From the NCBI GenBank assembly GCA_029983705.1, contig JASBYZ010000026.1, forward strand, positions 1-17,628: 17,628 nucleotides of DNA. The letters run 5' to 3'. Made by a program: the position numbers and the translations under genes. Positions 7,260 to 14,054 of the stretch are shown piece by piece. Source of the stretch: Coriobacteriales bacterium (GTDB taxonomy: Bacteria > Actinomycetota > Coriobacteriia > Coriobacteriales > JAEZZM01). Under the pieces are notes generated by a model. The model was not told where the DNA came from, searched no databases, and saw only the letters and a list, made by a program, of their open reading frames with translations. Every line of letters begins with the position of its first letter. Position 1 is the first letter of the stretch.

Positions 7260-8294
7260 TTAAGCACCAAAGCCCTTCTTTGATCTAAGCATGAGATAGA
7301 AGAAGAATGGTGCACCGATGATTGCCGTTATGATGCTTAAAGGCACTTCAACGGTAAAGAGCATACGAGCGAGGGTGTCAACAAATAACAAAAATGATGC
7401 GCCAAAAATTAAGGTTGCGGGAAGCAGCTTAATGTAGTTAGAGCCCACAAGCATACGTGCTAAGTGAGGTACCACTAGTCCAACCCAGCCAACATTTCCT
7501 GAAATAGAAACTGACATGGAAGTGAGAAGGGTTGCGCATCCAATAATAATCCATCTATAAAGTCTGGTATTAACGCCAAGCATATGAGCTTCCTCATCGC
7601 CCATAGCAAGGAGGTTAATTTTCCAGCGAATAGCAAGCAGTAAAATAATGGTTGGGACAAATAAGAAGACTACCTTTAAGTCATCTAAGGTAGTGGCAGA
7701 AAGTCCTCCCATAAGCCAAAAGGTAATAGCAGGAAGCTTAGTATCAGTATCAGCCACTGCCTTAATAAGTGATACAAAGGCGTTAAACAGCGATGATACT
7801 AAAATTCCGCAAAGTATTAAGGTGAGTACAGAGTTCGCTCTTTTTGATACAAACTTGTTCATAGTAGCCACTAAAATCACAACCACTAAACCCATAGCAA
7901 AAGATGAAAACTGAATACCAATAAGACCTGATCCAATAAGGATGGCAAGAGCTGCACCAAAAGATGCACCGGAGGACGCGCCAAGTAGGTCTGGAGATAC
8001 AACTGGGTTTTTAAAGAGTCCTTGAAATGCGGCACCTGACACCGAGAGGGAAGCACCAACAATCATTGCAAGAAGTACTCGAGGAAGACGAACGCGAATA
8101 AGTGCAAGCTGTGAGGCATCCATTTCTTGTCCGCTTAAGTGAGCTTGGAGCGCAGAAAATAGTGAGTCGATGCTCACAGGATATCTACCTACTGATAGCG
8201 CAATAATGAACACTATCACAGGTATAGCTATAAGCAAGATAAGTTCCCTAAGTCTCCACCTTGCGTTGTTTGGCTGAGCAGCCGTATTCCCCAT
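7260..8294 (-). CDS. FecCD-family ABC importer permease
   Basis: A 344-residue integral membrane protein with about nine to ten hydrophobic helices. It has family-typical stretches: RLPRVLLAMIVGASLSVSGA, FQGLFKNPVVSPDLLGASSGA, GWVGLVVPHLAR (the coupling region that contacts the ATPase) and a C-terminal EVPLSIITAIIGAPFFFYL. One gene presumably supplies a homodimeric permease. The start is supported by GGGAGAG 6 nt upstream and a promoter 31 bp away. First gene of a three-gene minus-strand operon. No cobalamin riboswitch can lie in front, since the predicted leader is only about 24 nt. Confidence 0.93.
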   Translation of the reverse strand: MGNTAAQPNNARWRLRELILLIAIPVIVFIIALSVGRYPVSIDSLFSALQAHLSGQEMDASQLALIRVRLPRVLLAMIVGASLSVSGAAFQGLFKNPVVSPDLLGASSGASFGAALAILIGSGLIGIQFSSFAMGLVVVILVATMNKFVSKRANSVLTLILCGILVSSLFNAFVSLIKAVADTDTKLPAITFWLMGGLSATTLDDLKVVFLFVPTIILLLAIRWKINLLAMGDEEAHMLGVNTRLYRWIIIGCATLLTSMSVSISGNVGWVGLVVPHLARMLVGSNYIKLLPATLIFGASFLLFVDTLARMLFTVEVPLSIITAIIGAPFFFYLMLRSKKGFGA

Positions 8295-8324
8295 AAAGTA
8301 CTCTCCCAGTTATCTTTATAAAAT

Positions 8325-8353
8325 ATTATATGTAGTAGCGAATAAATATTCAA
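8325..8353 (-). promoter_or_regulatory. Promoter of the ABC importer operon
   Basis: On the minus strand, TTGAAT (8353-8348), a 17-bp spacer and a perfect TATAAT (8330-8325). Start of transcription is expected near 8318, giving a leader of about 24 nt before the permease ATG at 8294. Confidence 0.75.
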
Positions 8354-8363
8354 TAGATAAATC

Positions 8364-8385
8364 ACAAGTTAAGAACTTCGCTTGT
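8364..8385. promoter_or_regulatory. 22-bp inverted repeat between divergent operons
   Basis: Arms ACAAG-NN-AAG (8364-8373) and CTT-NN-CTTGT (8376-8385) are exactly complementary at the eight named positions on each side, around a 2-bp centre. The site lies 10 bp upstream of the importer -35 box and about 52 bp before the amidase start codon, so a regulator there could affect both directions. It does not match the Fur or DtxR/IdeR consensus as I know them. Confidence 0.45.
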
Positions 8386-8437
8386 AAGAAGGGGTATTCT
8401 ATAGGTATCTATCTACTCTTAAATCTAAGGAGCAGCT

Positions 8438-9367
8438 ATGTCATTAATTCCATTTGAAGGACCGCGTGTAAGTAGTGAGTCTGTAATCTACGAATTTTCT
8501 AAAGATACCCAGCCTGTTTTACACCTTGAGAGCGGACAAGAACTTGTGTTTGAAACCTGTGACTGCTTTAACAAACAACTTGATCTTAAGCCAAGCATTC
8601 AAAATCTTGATTGGAACCATGTTAATCCAGCTACCGGTCCGGTTTATGTTGAGGGTGCACAGGCAGGAGACGTGCTCAAGGTAGAAATTTTACGCATAGA
8701 GCTTGCAGATCATGCATGGATGGTAGCAGGTGAAGGGGTTGGCTCTTATGGTAGCCACCTGAGTGATGGCCTACATGTAAGGAGACTTGAAATAGAAGAC
8801 GGTGAGCTTATTTGGGACGATAAGGTCTCTTTTGAGCTTGACCCAATGATTGGTGTTATTGGAGTAGCTCCAGCCGATAGGGCTATTAACTGCGGAACAC
8901 CAGCAGAACATGGCGGCAACATGGATAACACCATGGTTCGAGAGGGAACCACCCTGTATTTTCCTATCTTTGTAGATGGAGCGCTTTTTGCAGCAGGAGA
9001 TATGCATGCGCTTATGGGTGACGGAGAAGTGGGAGTTACGGGTGCAGAAATTTCTGGCGAGATACTCCTAAGACTTTCTGTCATAAAGAATAAAAGGCTT
9101 GAAAGCCCAGTACTTGTTGACCAAGATGACTTTAGCGTGATTGCTTCTGCAAAAACCTTTGATGAAGCAGCTGATGAGGCAGTGCGTATAATGGTAGAGC
9201 TTCTAAAAGATAAGATAGATATGCCAACAGAAGAGATAGTTATGCTTCTTTCACTTTGTGCAGACCTTGAGGTATGTCAAGTAGTCGACCCTCAAAAGAC
9301 GGCAAGATTAGTTATTTCGCGAGATGTTTTAGAAGCCTATAACTATGATTTTGACCCAAGCGTATAA
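8438..9367 (+). CDS. Acetamidase/formamidase family protein
   Basis: A 309-residue cytosolic protein with the FmdA/AmdA beta-rich fold pattern: GPVYVEGAQAGDVLKVEI (about 67-84), GVGSYG (100-105), GVIGVAPA (139-146), EHGGNMDN (157-164) and GDMHALMGDGEVGVTG (187-202). The last two hold the conserved Asn/Asp/His/Glu residues of the active-site region. The family hydrolyses short amides such as formamide or acetamide to ammonia and the acid; many members of this length are uncharacterised, so the true substrate is open. Ribosome site AAGGAG is at 8427-8432, 5 nt before the ATG. The malic enzyme gene follows 48 bp later with no visible terminator between, so they may be co-transcribed. Confidence 0.88.
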   Translation: MSLIPFEGPRVSSESVIYEFSKDTQPVLHLESGQELVFETCDCFNKQLDLKPSIQNLDWNHVNPATGPVYVEGAQAGDVLKVEILRIELADHAWMVAGEGVGSYGSHLSDGLHVRRLEIEDGELIWDDKVSFELDPMIGVIGVAPADRAINCGTPAEHGGNMDNTMVREGTTLYFPIFVDGALFAAGDMHALMGDGEVGVTGAEISGEILLRLSVIKNKRLESPVLVDQDDFSVIASAKTFDEAADEAVRIMVELLKDKIDMPTEEIVMLLSLCADLEVCQVVDPQKTARLVISRDVLEAYNYDFDPSV

Positions 9368-9415
9368 TGGGTGACTGTACTGTGCAAATTGGCTAACTGA
9401 AAGGTGTTTGTACCT

Positions 9416-10576
9416 ATGTCAGACGTTTATGAGCGCGCCCTTAAAAAACATGCAGAGTGGAAGGGCAAAATTTTACCAGAGCTCAATTTAGAGATTGAGT
9501 CTATGGATGACTTATCGCTTGCCTATTCTCCTGGAGTAGCTGAGCCTTGTAGAGTTATCCAAAAAGACCCTCGTAAAGCTTACGAGCTTACCTGGAAATC
9601 CCAAGTAATTGCTGTTATATCTGACGGCAGTGCGGTGCTTGGTCTTGGAGATATTGGTGCTCAGGCTGCACTTCCGGTAATGGAAGGAAAGGCTGCCCTC
9701 TTTAAGCGTTTTGGTAATGTAAGTGCAGTGCCGCTTGTTTTGGATGTTCATAGTCCTGAAGAGATTATCGCTCATGTAAAAGCTCTGGCACCAAGCTTTG
9801 CGGGAATTAACCTTGAAGATATTTCTGCTCCAAAGTGTGTTGAAATTGAACGCACCTTAATTGAGGAACTTGATATTCCAGTATTTCATGACGATCAGCA
9901 CGGAACAGCAATTGTAGTGTGCGCTGCCCTTATAAATGCTCTTACACTCATAAAGAAAGATGCTCAAAACTGCACCTGTGTTATGAGCGGAGCGGGAGCT
10001 GCTGGCTCATCAATTGCGCGCCTGCTTAAGCAGCTTGGTCTAAAAGACATTTACGTGTTTGACTCTAAGGGCATCTTAAATTCTAAACGCAATGATTTAA
10101 ACATGGTTAAGCAAGAGATGCTTGAGTTTACTAATGCAGACGATAAGGACTTGAGCTTAAGCGAAGCCATGAAGGGTGCCGATATCTTTGTAGGAGTGTC
10201 TGGTCCAGGCATTATTACAAAAGAGATGGTGTCTTCAATGAATGAGGATGCAATTGTTTTTGCTATGGCAAATCCTGAGCCTGAGATTGACTATGATGAG
10301 GCAAAGGCAGCAGGTGCTCGTATTGTAGCCACCGGCAGATCTGACTATCCAAATCAAGTAAATAATGTATTGGTATTTCCAGGTATCTTTAAAGGAATGC
10401 TTGCATGTCCAGGCTCTAAGATTACTGATGCAATTAAGATGGCTGCTGCAAAAGGATTAGCAGCTTGTATATCAGAAAGTGAGCTAAGCGAAGAAAAGAT
10501 TATTCCAGATGCCTTTGATATGCATGTGGCTGATGCGGTAGCTAAGGCAGTACTTGATGAGGCGCAGAAAGCTTAA
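9416..10576 (+). CDS. NAD-type malic enzyme (oxaloacetate-decarboxylating malate dehydrogenase)
   Basis: A 386-residue protein of the short bacterial malic enzyme class, without the phosphotransacetylase-like extension. It oxidatively decarboxylates malate to pyruvate and CO2. Visible catalytic parts: Tyr37 in LAYSPGVAEPC, Lys92 in EGKAALFKRFG, metal-binding Glu134-Asp135 and Asp159-Asp160 (FHDDQHGTA), and a Rossmann GAGAAG at 192-197. The acidic residue after the second strand (VFDSKG, Asp216) points to NAD rather than NADP, by family analogy. The ATG at 9416 is preferred, with GAAAGG at 9399-9404 about 11 nt upstream; the GTG at 9404 overlaps that site. It follows the amidase gene and is ended by a strong terminator. 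Confidence 0.93.
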   Translation: MSDVYERALKKHAEWKGKILPELNLEIESMDDLSLAYSPGVAEPCRVIQKDPRKAYELTWKSQVIAVISDGSAVLGLGDIGAQAALPVMEGKAALFKRFGNVSAVPLVLDVHSPEEIIAHVKALAPSFAGINLEDISAPKCVEIERTLIEELDIPVFHDDQHGTAIVVCAALINALTLIKKDAQNCTCVMSGAGAAGSSIARLLKQLGLKDIYVFDSKGILNSKRNDLNMVKQEMLEFTNADDKDLSLSEAMKGADIFVGVSGPGIITKEMVSSMNEDAIVFAMANPEPEIDYDEAKAAGARIVATGRSDYPNQVNNVLVFPGIFKGMLACPGSKITDAIKMAAAKGLAACISESELSEEKIIPDAFDMHVADAVAKAVLDEAQKA

Positions 10577-10603
10577 TCACTGTCATATATACATTAGTTT
10601 ACT

Positions 10604-10638
10604 AACCCGGCAGCCCTAATAGCTTGCCGGGTTTTTTT
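10604..10638 (+). terminator. Intrinsic terminator after the malic enzyme gene
   Basis: AACCCGGCA (10604-10612) pairs with TGCCGGGTT (10625-10633), and the second arm runs straight into seven T's (10632-10638). It ends the amidase-malic enzyme unit 28 bp after the stop codon. Confidence 0.92.
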
Positions 10639-10663
10639 AAAGACAGGCTCTAAAATTAATAGT

Positions 10664-10930
10664 TTAGCCATGCTTATATATTTCTTCTAATCGTTTTTTA
10701 GAATCATTAAGCGTATAAGTAGGAGCGCCTGAAAGTTTAGAGATTTCTGCAGCTTCCAAACGAGCGCGTAGTTTAATAGCTTCATCTCTGAGCTCAAATG
10801 CCTCAATGCTCATGACTACTAAATCACCTTCACCATTTTTGGTGATATAAATAGGCTCACCTTCAGTGTGAGCTAGATTAGATATGCTTCCATAGTCGTT
10901 TCGTAGTGTAGTAGAAGATTTAATAATCAT
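10664..10930 (-). CDS. Phd/YefM-family antitoxin without an adjacent toxin
   Basis: An 88-residue protein matching the Phd/YefM antitoxin pattern. The N-terminal DNA-binding part has an R-x-x-x-x-x-ISNLA-like helix (about 9-20), EPIYITKNGEGDLVVMSIEAFE is the central strand pair (about 25-46), and a charged C-terminal helix would wrap a toxin. Such antitoxins neutralise RelE/YoeB- or Doc-type toxins and repress their own operon. No toxin gene lies on either side: the 87 bp after its stop holds the malic enzyme terminator, and the 131 bp before its start encodes nothing convincing. It may be an orphan or act in trans. An AGGAA ribosome site precedes the ATG, and a dyad lies 31-49 bp upstream. 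Confidence 0.85.
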   Translation of the reverse strand: MIIKSSTTLRNDYGSISNLAHTEGEPIYITKNGEGDLVVMSIEAFELRDEAIKLRARLEAAEISKLSGAPTYTLNDSKKRLEEIYKHG

Positions 10931-10960
10931 AGATGTTCCTAACGGTACTAAAATAAATGA

Positions 10961-10979
10961 AGTATATAAGAATTATACT
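10961..10979. promoter_or_regulatory. Inverted repeat upstream of the antitoxin gene
   Basis: AGTATA (10961-10966) and TATACT (10974-10979) form a perfect 6-bp dyad with a 7-bp centre. On the minus strand it contains TATAAT- and TATACT-like -10 boxes. Phd/YefM proteins normally bind short palindromes over their own promoter, so an autoregulatory operator is likely by position; AT-richness makes chance possible. Confidence 0.45.
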
Positions 10980-11004
10980 AGAATAATATCATAAAAAATG
11001 AATT

Positions 11005-11033
11005 AAAAAGACGCTGTCACTACAGTGACAGCG
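11005..11033 (-). terminator. Intrinsic terminator of the SLC1 symporter gene
   Basis: CGCTGTCACT (11012-11021) and AGTGACAGCG (11024-11033) are exact complements separated by two bases; the hairpin is followed on the minus strand by CTTTTT (11010-11005). It lies 28 bp after the symporter stop codon. Confidence 0.85.
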
Positions 11034-11061
11034 CCTTCTGAAAATTTATGTATGGTAGAGC

Positions 11062-12291
11062 TTATGATGCCTTAGGAATAAAGGCGTTATGAGAAGCGCC
11101 CTGGATGCTTCCTTGAGCAAGTTTATTTACAATCATTGAGATTGCACCGTCTCCGGTTACATTACATGCAGTACCAAAACTATCAATAGCAATGTAGAGA
11201 GCTACCATTAAACCGTACATTGGATCGGTAAATCCAAGCATGCCGGTTAATACTGCTTGTGCAGCGGTGATTGCTCCGCCAGGTACACCTGGAGCTGCAA
11301 CCATGGTTACGCCAAGCATGAGGACAAATCCTGCCATTAATGGGAAGTTCCAAGTCATTCCCATCATGTACATTACAGACATAGCAAAAAGCGTAATCTT
11401 AATAGTTGAGCCTGAAAGGTGAATAGTTGCGCAAAGCGGAATGGTAAATCCAGAAACTTCTTCTGATACGCCATTTTTCTGTGCACAGCTTAATGTGACA
11501 GGTATAGTTGCGGCTGATGACGATGTACCGAGTGCAGTAAAGTATGCTGGAAGCATATTCTTTAGGGCAACAAAAGGATTTTTTCCGCCAACAATACCAG
11601 CGACCACATATTGAATAACTAAGTAAATCAAGGTTAGTGCAATTGATAAAACAATAATCTTGAGCATTGCAATAATAACTACTGCAATTTGACCAGAGCG
11701 AGTCATGTTCATGAAGATACCAAATACATGAAGTGGTAATAAAGGAACAATTGCTCTAGTAATAAGGAGCATGATTACATCTCTAAACTCATGGAATGCC
11801 TTAAGAAGGGTTTCTGTTCTTAAGGATGCCATTGTTAAACCTAGGATAAACGCTGTTAAGAGCGCCGACATTACTCCAAATATTGGTGGAAACTCTATTC
11901 CTGTGATGAGAGATTGAACAGAGTTCTCAGGTGCTGCGAGTTCCTGCATTTGTTGGTTAGCTAAGAGTGTAGGTATAGATGCGTCAGCAATGAAATAAGT
12001 TGCAAATCCTGCAATAAGTGTTGAACCATAAGCAAGCGCTACAGTTACGAGTAGCCATTTACCTCCGCTTTTACCTAGATCCGCAATAGCTGGAGCAATG
12101 AGTCCCAGGATGATGAGTGGAACTGCAAAGTTAAGAAACTTGCCAAAGATATCGTTGAATGTAGCAAAGATCGCCACAAACCACTCAGGCATGAACATGC
12201 CGAGAACAATACCAAGGATGATAGCTGCGATAACTAACAGAAGAAGGTATTTATTAATTCTGTCAGTTAGCTTTGGAGCCGTCTGTTCCAT
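11062..12291 (-). CDS. SLC1/DAACS-type dicarboxylate or amino acid:cation symporter
   Basis: A 409-residue membrane carrier of the GltP/DctA/SstT superfamily, with about eight helices plus two re-entrant hairpins. Family marks: the serine-rich hairpin 1 tip TSSSAATIP (256-264), the second hairpin APGVPGGAITAAQ (333-345), and YIAIDSFGTACNVTGDGA (366-383) with the NV-x-GD substrate and sodium site (377-381). It imports a dicarboxylate or amino acid using Na+ or H+. The Arg that selects acidic substrates before NVxGD in glutamate carriers is not evident, so a neutral amino acid such as serine/threonine is possible. Start: the ATG at 12291 follows AAAGGGG by 7 nt; an earlier ATG 14 codons upstream has no such site. 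Confidence 0.9.
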   Translation of the reverse strand: MEQTAPKLTDRINKYLLLLVIAAIILGIVLGMFMPEWFVAIFATFNDIFGKFLNFAVPLIILGLIAPAIADLGKSGGKWLLVTVALAYGSTLIAGFATYFIADASIPTLLANQQMQELAAPENSVQSLITGIEFPPIFGVMSALLTAFILGLTMASLRTETLLKAFHEFRDVIMLLITRAIVPLLPLHVFGIFMNMTRSGQIAVVIIAMLKIIVLSIALTLIYLVIQYVVAGIVGGKNPFVALKNMLPAYFTALGTSSSAATIPVTLSCAQKNGVSEEVSGFTIPLCATIHLSGSTIKITLFAMSVMYMMGMTWNFPLMAGFVLMLGVTMVAAPGVPGGAITAAQAVLTGMLGFTDPMYGLMVALYIAIDSFGTACNVTGDGAISMIVNKLAQGSIQGASHNAFIPKAS

Positions 12292-12373
12292 CTTGTTACC
12301 CCTTTCAAAAATCGATACATCGGTTGTCATCACTTCTATTTTTTAGAAGTTAGGCTAGTGTACTTTATAAACA

Positions 12374-12406
12374 CAACAAAGTCTGCGCTTTATCTCAACA
12401 AAGTCT
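12374..12406. repeat. Direct repeat upstream of the SLC1 symporter gene
   Basis: CAACAAAGTCT occurs at 12374-12384 and 12396-12406, exactly 22 bp apart (two helical turns), 83-115 bp before the symporter start. Paired direct repeats in phase are typical activator or response-regulator sites; here that is inferred from spacing only. No clear promoter hexamers could be matched to it. Confidence 0.45.
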
Positions 12407-12488
12407 ACAAAAGGTAGTTTTTTCTAGGCATAACGCATTTTTTGTGGTTTTAAACACATAGTCTCATCGCAAGCTCCTATTTTTGGAC

Positions 12489-12522
12489 AAAAAAAAGAGC
12501 CGGAGTGGGAGCGCCGGCTCTT
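12489..12522 (-). terminator. Strong intrinsic terminator ending the predicted small RNA
   Basis: A perfect 9-bp GC-rich stem (12495-12503 with 12514-12522), a 10-nt loop and a run of eight T's on the minus strand (12496-12489). On the plus strand no T-run follows, so the direction is clear. No protein-coding gene precedes it on this strand, which is why a non-coding transcript is inferred. Confidence 0.88.
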
Positions 12523-12630
12523 GAGTCAACGTCTGATTAAAGGGGAGGACAGACGCCCTTGGGTATTCCCAAGTAATTGGAGAGAGAAGAGTATTTGAAA
12601 GCTTGTTAGGGAGGAACTTTCAATCTCTGA
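12489..12630 (-). ncRNA. Predicted small RNA with three C-rich hairpins and a terminator
   Basis: On the minus strand a promoter (12663-12636) precedes, in order: hairpin 1 (TTGAAAG 12595-12601 with CTTTCAA 12617-12623, 15-nt loop); a CU-rich unpaired stretch (about 12594-12574); hairpin 2 (CTTGGG 12558-12563 with CCCAAG 12568-12573, 4-nt loop); hairpin 3 (CGTCTG 12530-12535 with CAGACG 12550-12555, 14-nt loop); and a terminator (AAGAGCCGG 12495-12503 with CCGGCTCTT 12514-12522) followed by eight T's. On the transcript, loop 1 contains UUCCUCCC, the linker CUCUCUCC, loop 3 UCCUCCCC and the terminator loop GCUCCCA, all able to pair with ribosome binding sites. The layout recalls LhrC, RsaE and csRNA small RNAs, without evidence of homology. 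Alternatively it is a terminated leader of the symporter gene 198 nt downstream. Confidence 0.6.
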
Positions 12631-12635
12631 TTACT

Positions 12636-12663
12636 AATATACTTGTTAATCCCTAAAATTCAA
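12636..12663 (-). promoter_or_regulatory. Promoter for the predicted small RNA
   Basis: TTGAAT (12663-12658), a 16-bp spacer and TATATT (12641-12636) on the minus strand; initiation is expected near 12629. The -35 box overlaps one arm of an 8-bp dyad (CTAAAATT 12653-12660, AATTTTAG 12677-12684), a possible operator. Confidence 0.55.
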
Positions 12664-12845
12664 TAGGATTTCGAGAAATTTTAGCCATAGTTAACAAAAT
12701 TTTTAAAACCGCAGGTAAACAGATTAGTTAACCAAAGCTAATTTATGCAGAAATTGTGGTGATGGCAAATGCAACGCCCGTGTACAGCTCTTTACGATAG
12801 ATATAAACTAATAACTATGGGAGCAGTTCTTAAGGAGATAGGTAC
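12664..12845. other. Non-coding leader region before the DUF438 gene
   Basis: An AT-rich stretch between the small-RNA promoter and the DUF438 protein. TAGTTAAC occurs at 12688-12695 and 12725-12732 (37 bp apart, each containing the palindrome GTTAAC), possible regulator sites. A TATAAA at about 12803-12808 could be a -10 box but lacks a good -35 partner. The ribosome site AAGGAG is at 12833-12838. No FNR-like box was seen. Confidence 0.35.
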
Positions 12846-14018
12846 ATGGAAGATAAACAACTTAGTGATGATGCTCGTGCAATTAAAGATATGCTTGCCA
12901 AGCTTGAGGTTGGCGCAAAACCTGAAGAAGTAAAAGACTTATTTGCAAAGGTGTTTGCAAATAAAGATGTAAGTCATATCTCTAATGCAGAAAAAGAATT
13001 GAGAGAACATCAGTCGCCTTGTTCAAACATGAGCTCGCTTTGTGATGTCCATATGCTTGCACTCCAAGATGAAAGCTCTGGTGTGAGCGTGCCAGAGTTT
13101 GAATTCTTTCCACCTCATCCGCTTGCATATTTTAAGTTAGATGGCCTTGCCTTAATGGATCTGTTTAGAGAGACTATTAGACCGTGCATTCACGGGGGCT
13201 TATCGCCAGAACTTTTACCACAAAATCTTAAAGCTTTTTATGAGGCCGTTGACCTTCACATTGCCAAAAAAGAGAGCGTGCTCTTTTCATACCTCGATAA
13301 AAAGGGGATCAGCGGGCCAACACGCACCATGTGGGAAGTTGATGACCAAATTAAAGAGGGCATTAAGAAGGGGATTGCTGCAGCTGAGGCAGAAAGTCCT
13401 GTGAACGTAAGAGCGGTTGTAGAGCACATGCATAAAACAGTTGGTATTTTGCGAGACCAACTTAACAAAGAAGAAGCCGTGCTCATTCCACTGGTAGCTC
13501 AAGAGCTCAGTGATCAGGAGTTATATGAAGCATCCCAAGAGATGCTAAAAATAGGCTACAACTTTGAAAACCCTCGTGCCTGGGAGCCAGAGGGTATTAC
13601 TAAAACACAAGCAAATCCATCTCCAGCTCCGGCATCTAATTTAGGATTTATGATTCAGTTTGAAACTGGCGCCCTTAATTTTGAACAGATTGATGCCATC
13701 CTAAACACAATGGGCTGCGAGATTACCTTTGTGGATGCAGACGACATTTTTAGATATTACTCAAATCTTGATCACATGTATTTTCTTCGCACCAAAGCTG
13801 ACCTTGGCAGACACGTATATGACTGTCATCCAGAAAAATCTAAAAAGCGCGTAAAGATGGTGCTTGATGCTCTAAGATCAGGGGAGAAAGATGTGGTAAG
13901 TGTACCTGCTTCTAAAGCGGGTAAAGACTTTATCGTTTCATATAAAGCGCTGCGCAATAAACAAGGCCAATACCTAGGATGTTTAGAGCTTATTCGAGAG
14001 GCTAATGTGGGACAATAA
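12846..14018 (+). CDS. DUF438, hemerythrin-like and PAS domain protein
   Basis: A 390-residue soluble protein with three parts. An N-terminal DUF438 helical domain (about 8-75) ends in SSLCDVHM. A hemerythrin-like four-helix domain (about 88-235) has candidate di-iron ligands His91, His138 and Glu143 (HIAKKE), His194/His196 and Glu209/Glu210. A PAS domain (about 268-388) follows, with ITFVDADDIFRYYS, the motif LGRHVYDCHPEKS and YLGCLELI. Proteins of this layout occur in anaerobes and are thought to sense oxygen, NO or redox state, though few are tested. The position where I expected an iron-binding His, in TMWEVDDQIK (161-170), has Asp166 instead. It begins a tight plus-strand gene cluster, with the HerA-like gene 36 bp downstream; ribosome site AAGGAG lies 7 nt before the ATG. 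Confidence 0.88.
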   Translation: MEDKQLSDDARAIKDMLAKLEVGAKPEEVKDLFAKVFANKDVSHISNAEKELREHQSPCSNMSSLCDVHMLALQDESSGVSVPEFEFFPPHPLAYFKLDGLALMDLFRETIRPCIHGGLSPELLPQNLKAFYEAVDLHIAKKESVLFSYLDKKGISGPTRTMWEVDDQIKEGIKKGIAAAEAESPVNVRAVVEHMHKTVGILRDQLNKEEAVLIPLVAQELSDQELYEASQEMLKIGYNFENPRAWEPEGITKTQANPSPAPASNLGFMIQFETGALNFEQIDAILNTMGCEITFVDADDIFRYYSNLDHMYFLRTKADLGRHVYDCHPEKSKKRVKMVLDALRSGEKDVVSVPASKAGKDFIVSYKALRNKQGQYLGCLELIREANVGQ

Positions 14019-14054
14019 TAAATATGTAAAGAGCTCAATCGCAAAGGAAGTAAT

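Noticed and set aside
8295..8437. Cobalamin or other riboswitch before the ABC importer
   Set aside because: The leader predicted from the TATAAT promoter is only about 24 nt, too short for a riboswitch.
10577..10663. Toxin gene downstream of the Phd/YefM antitoxin
   Set aside because: The space is 87 bp and holds the malic enzyme terminator; no reading frame of toxin size fits.
12489..12625. Plus-strand reading of the hairpin cluster as a CsrA-binding RNA with GGA loops
   Set aside because: On the plus strand the loops contain GGAGGA, but neither a promoter before nor a T-run after the structures was found; the terminator and promoter both point to the minus strand.
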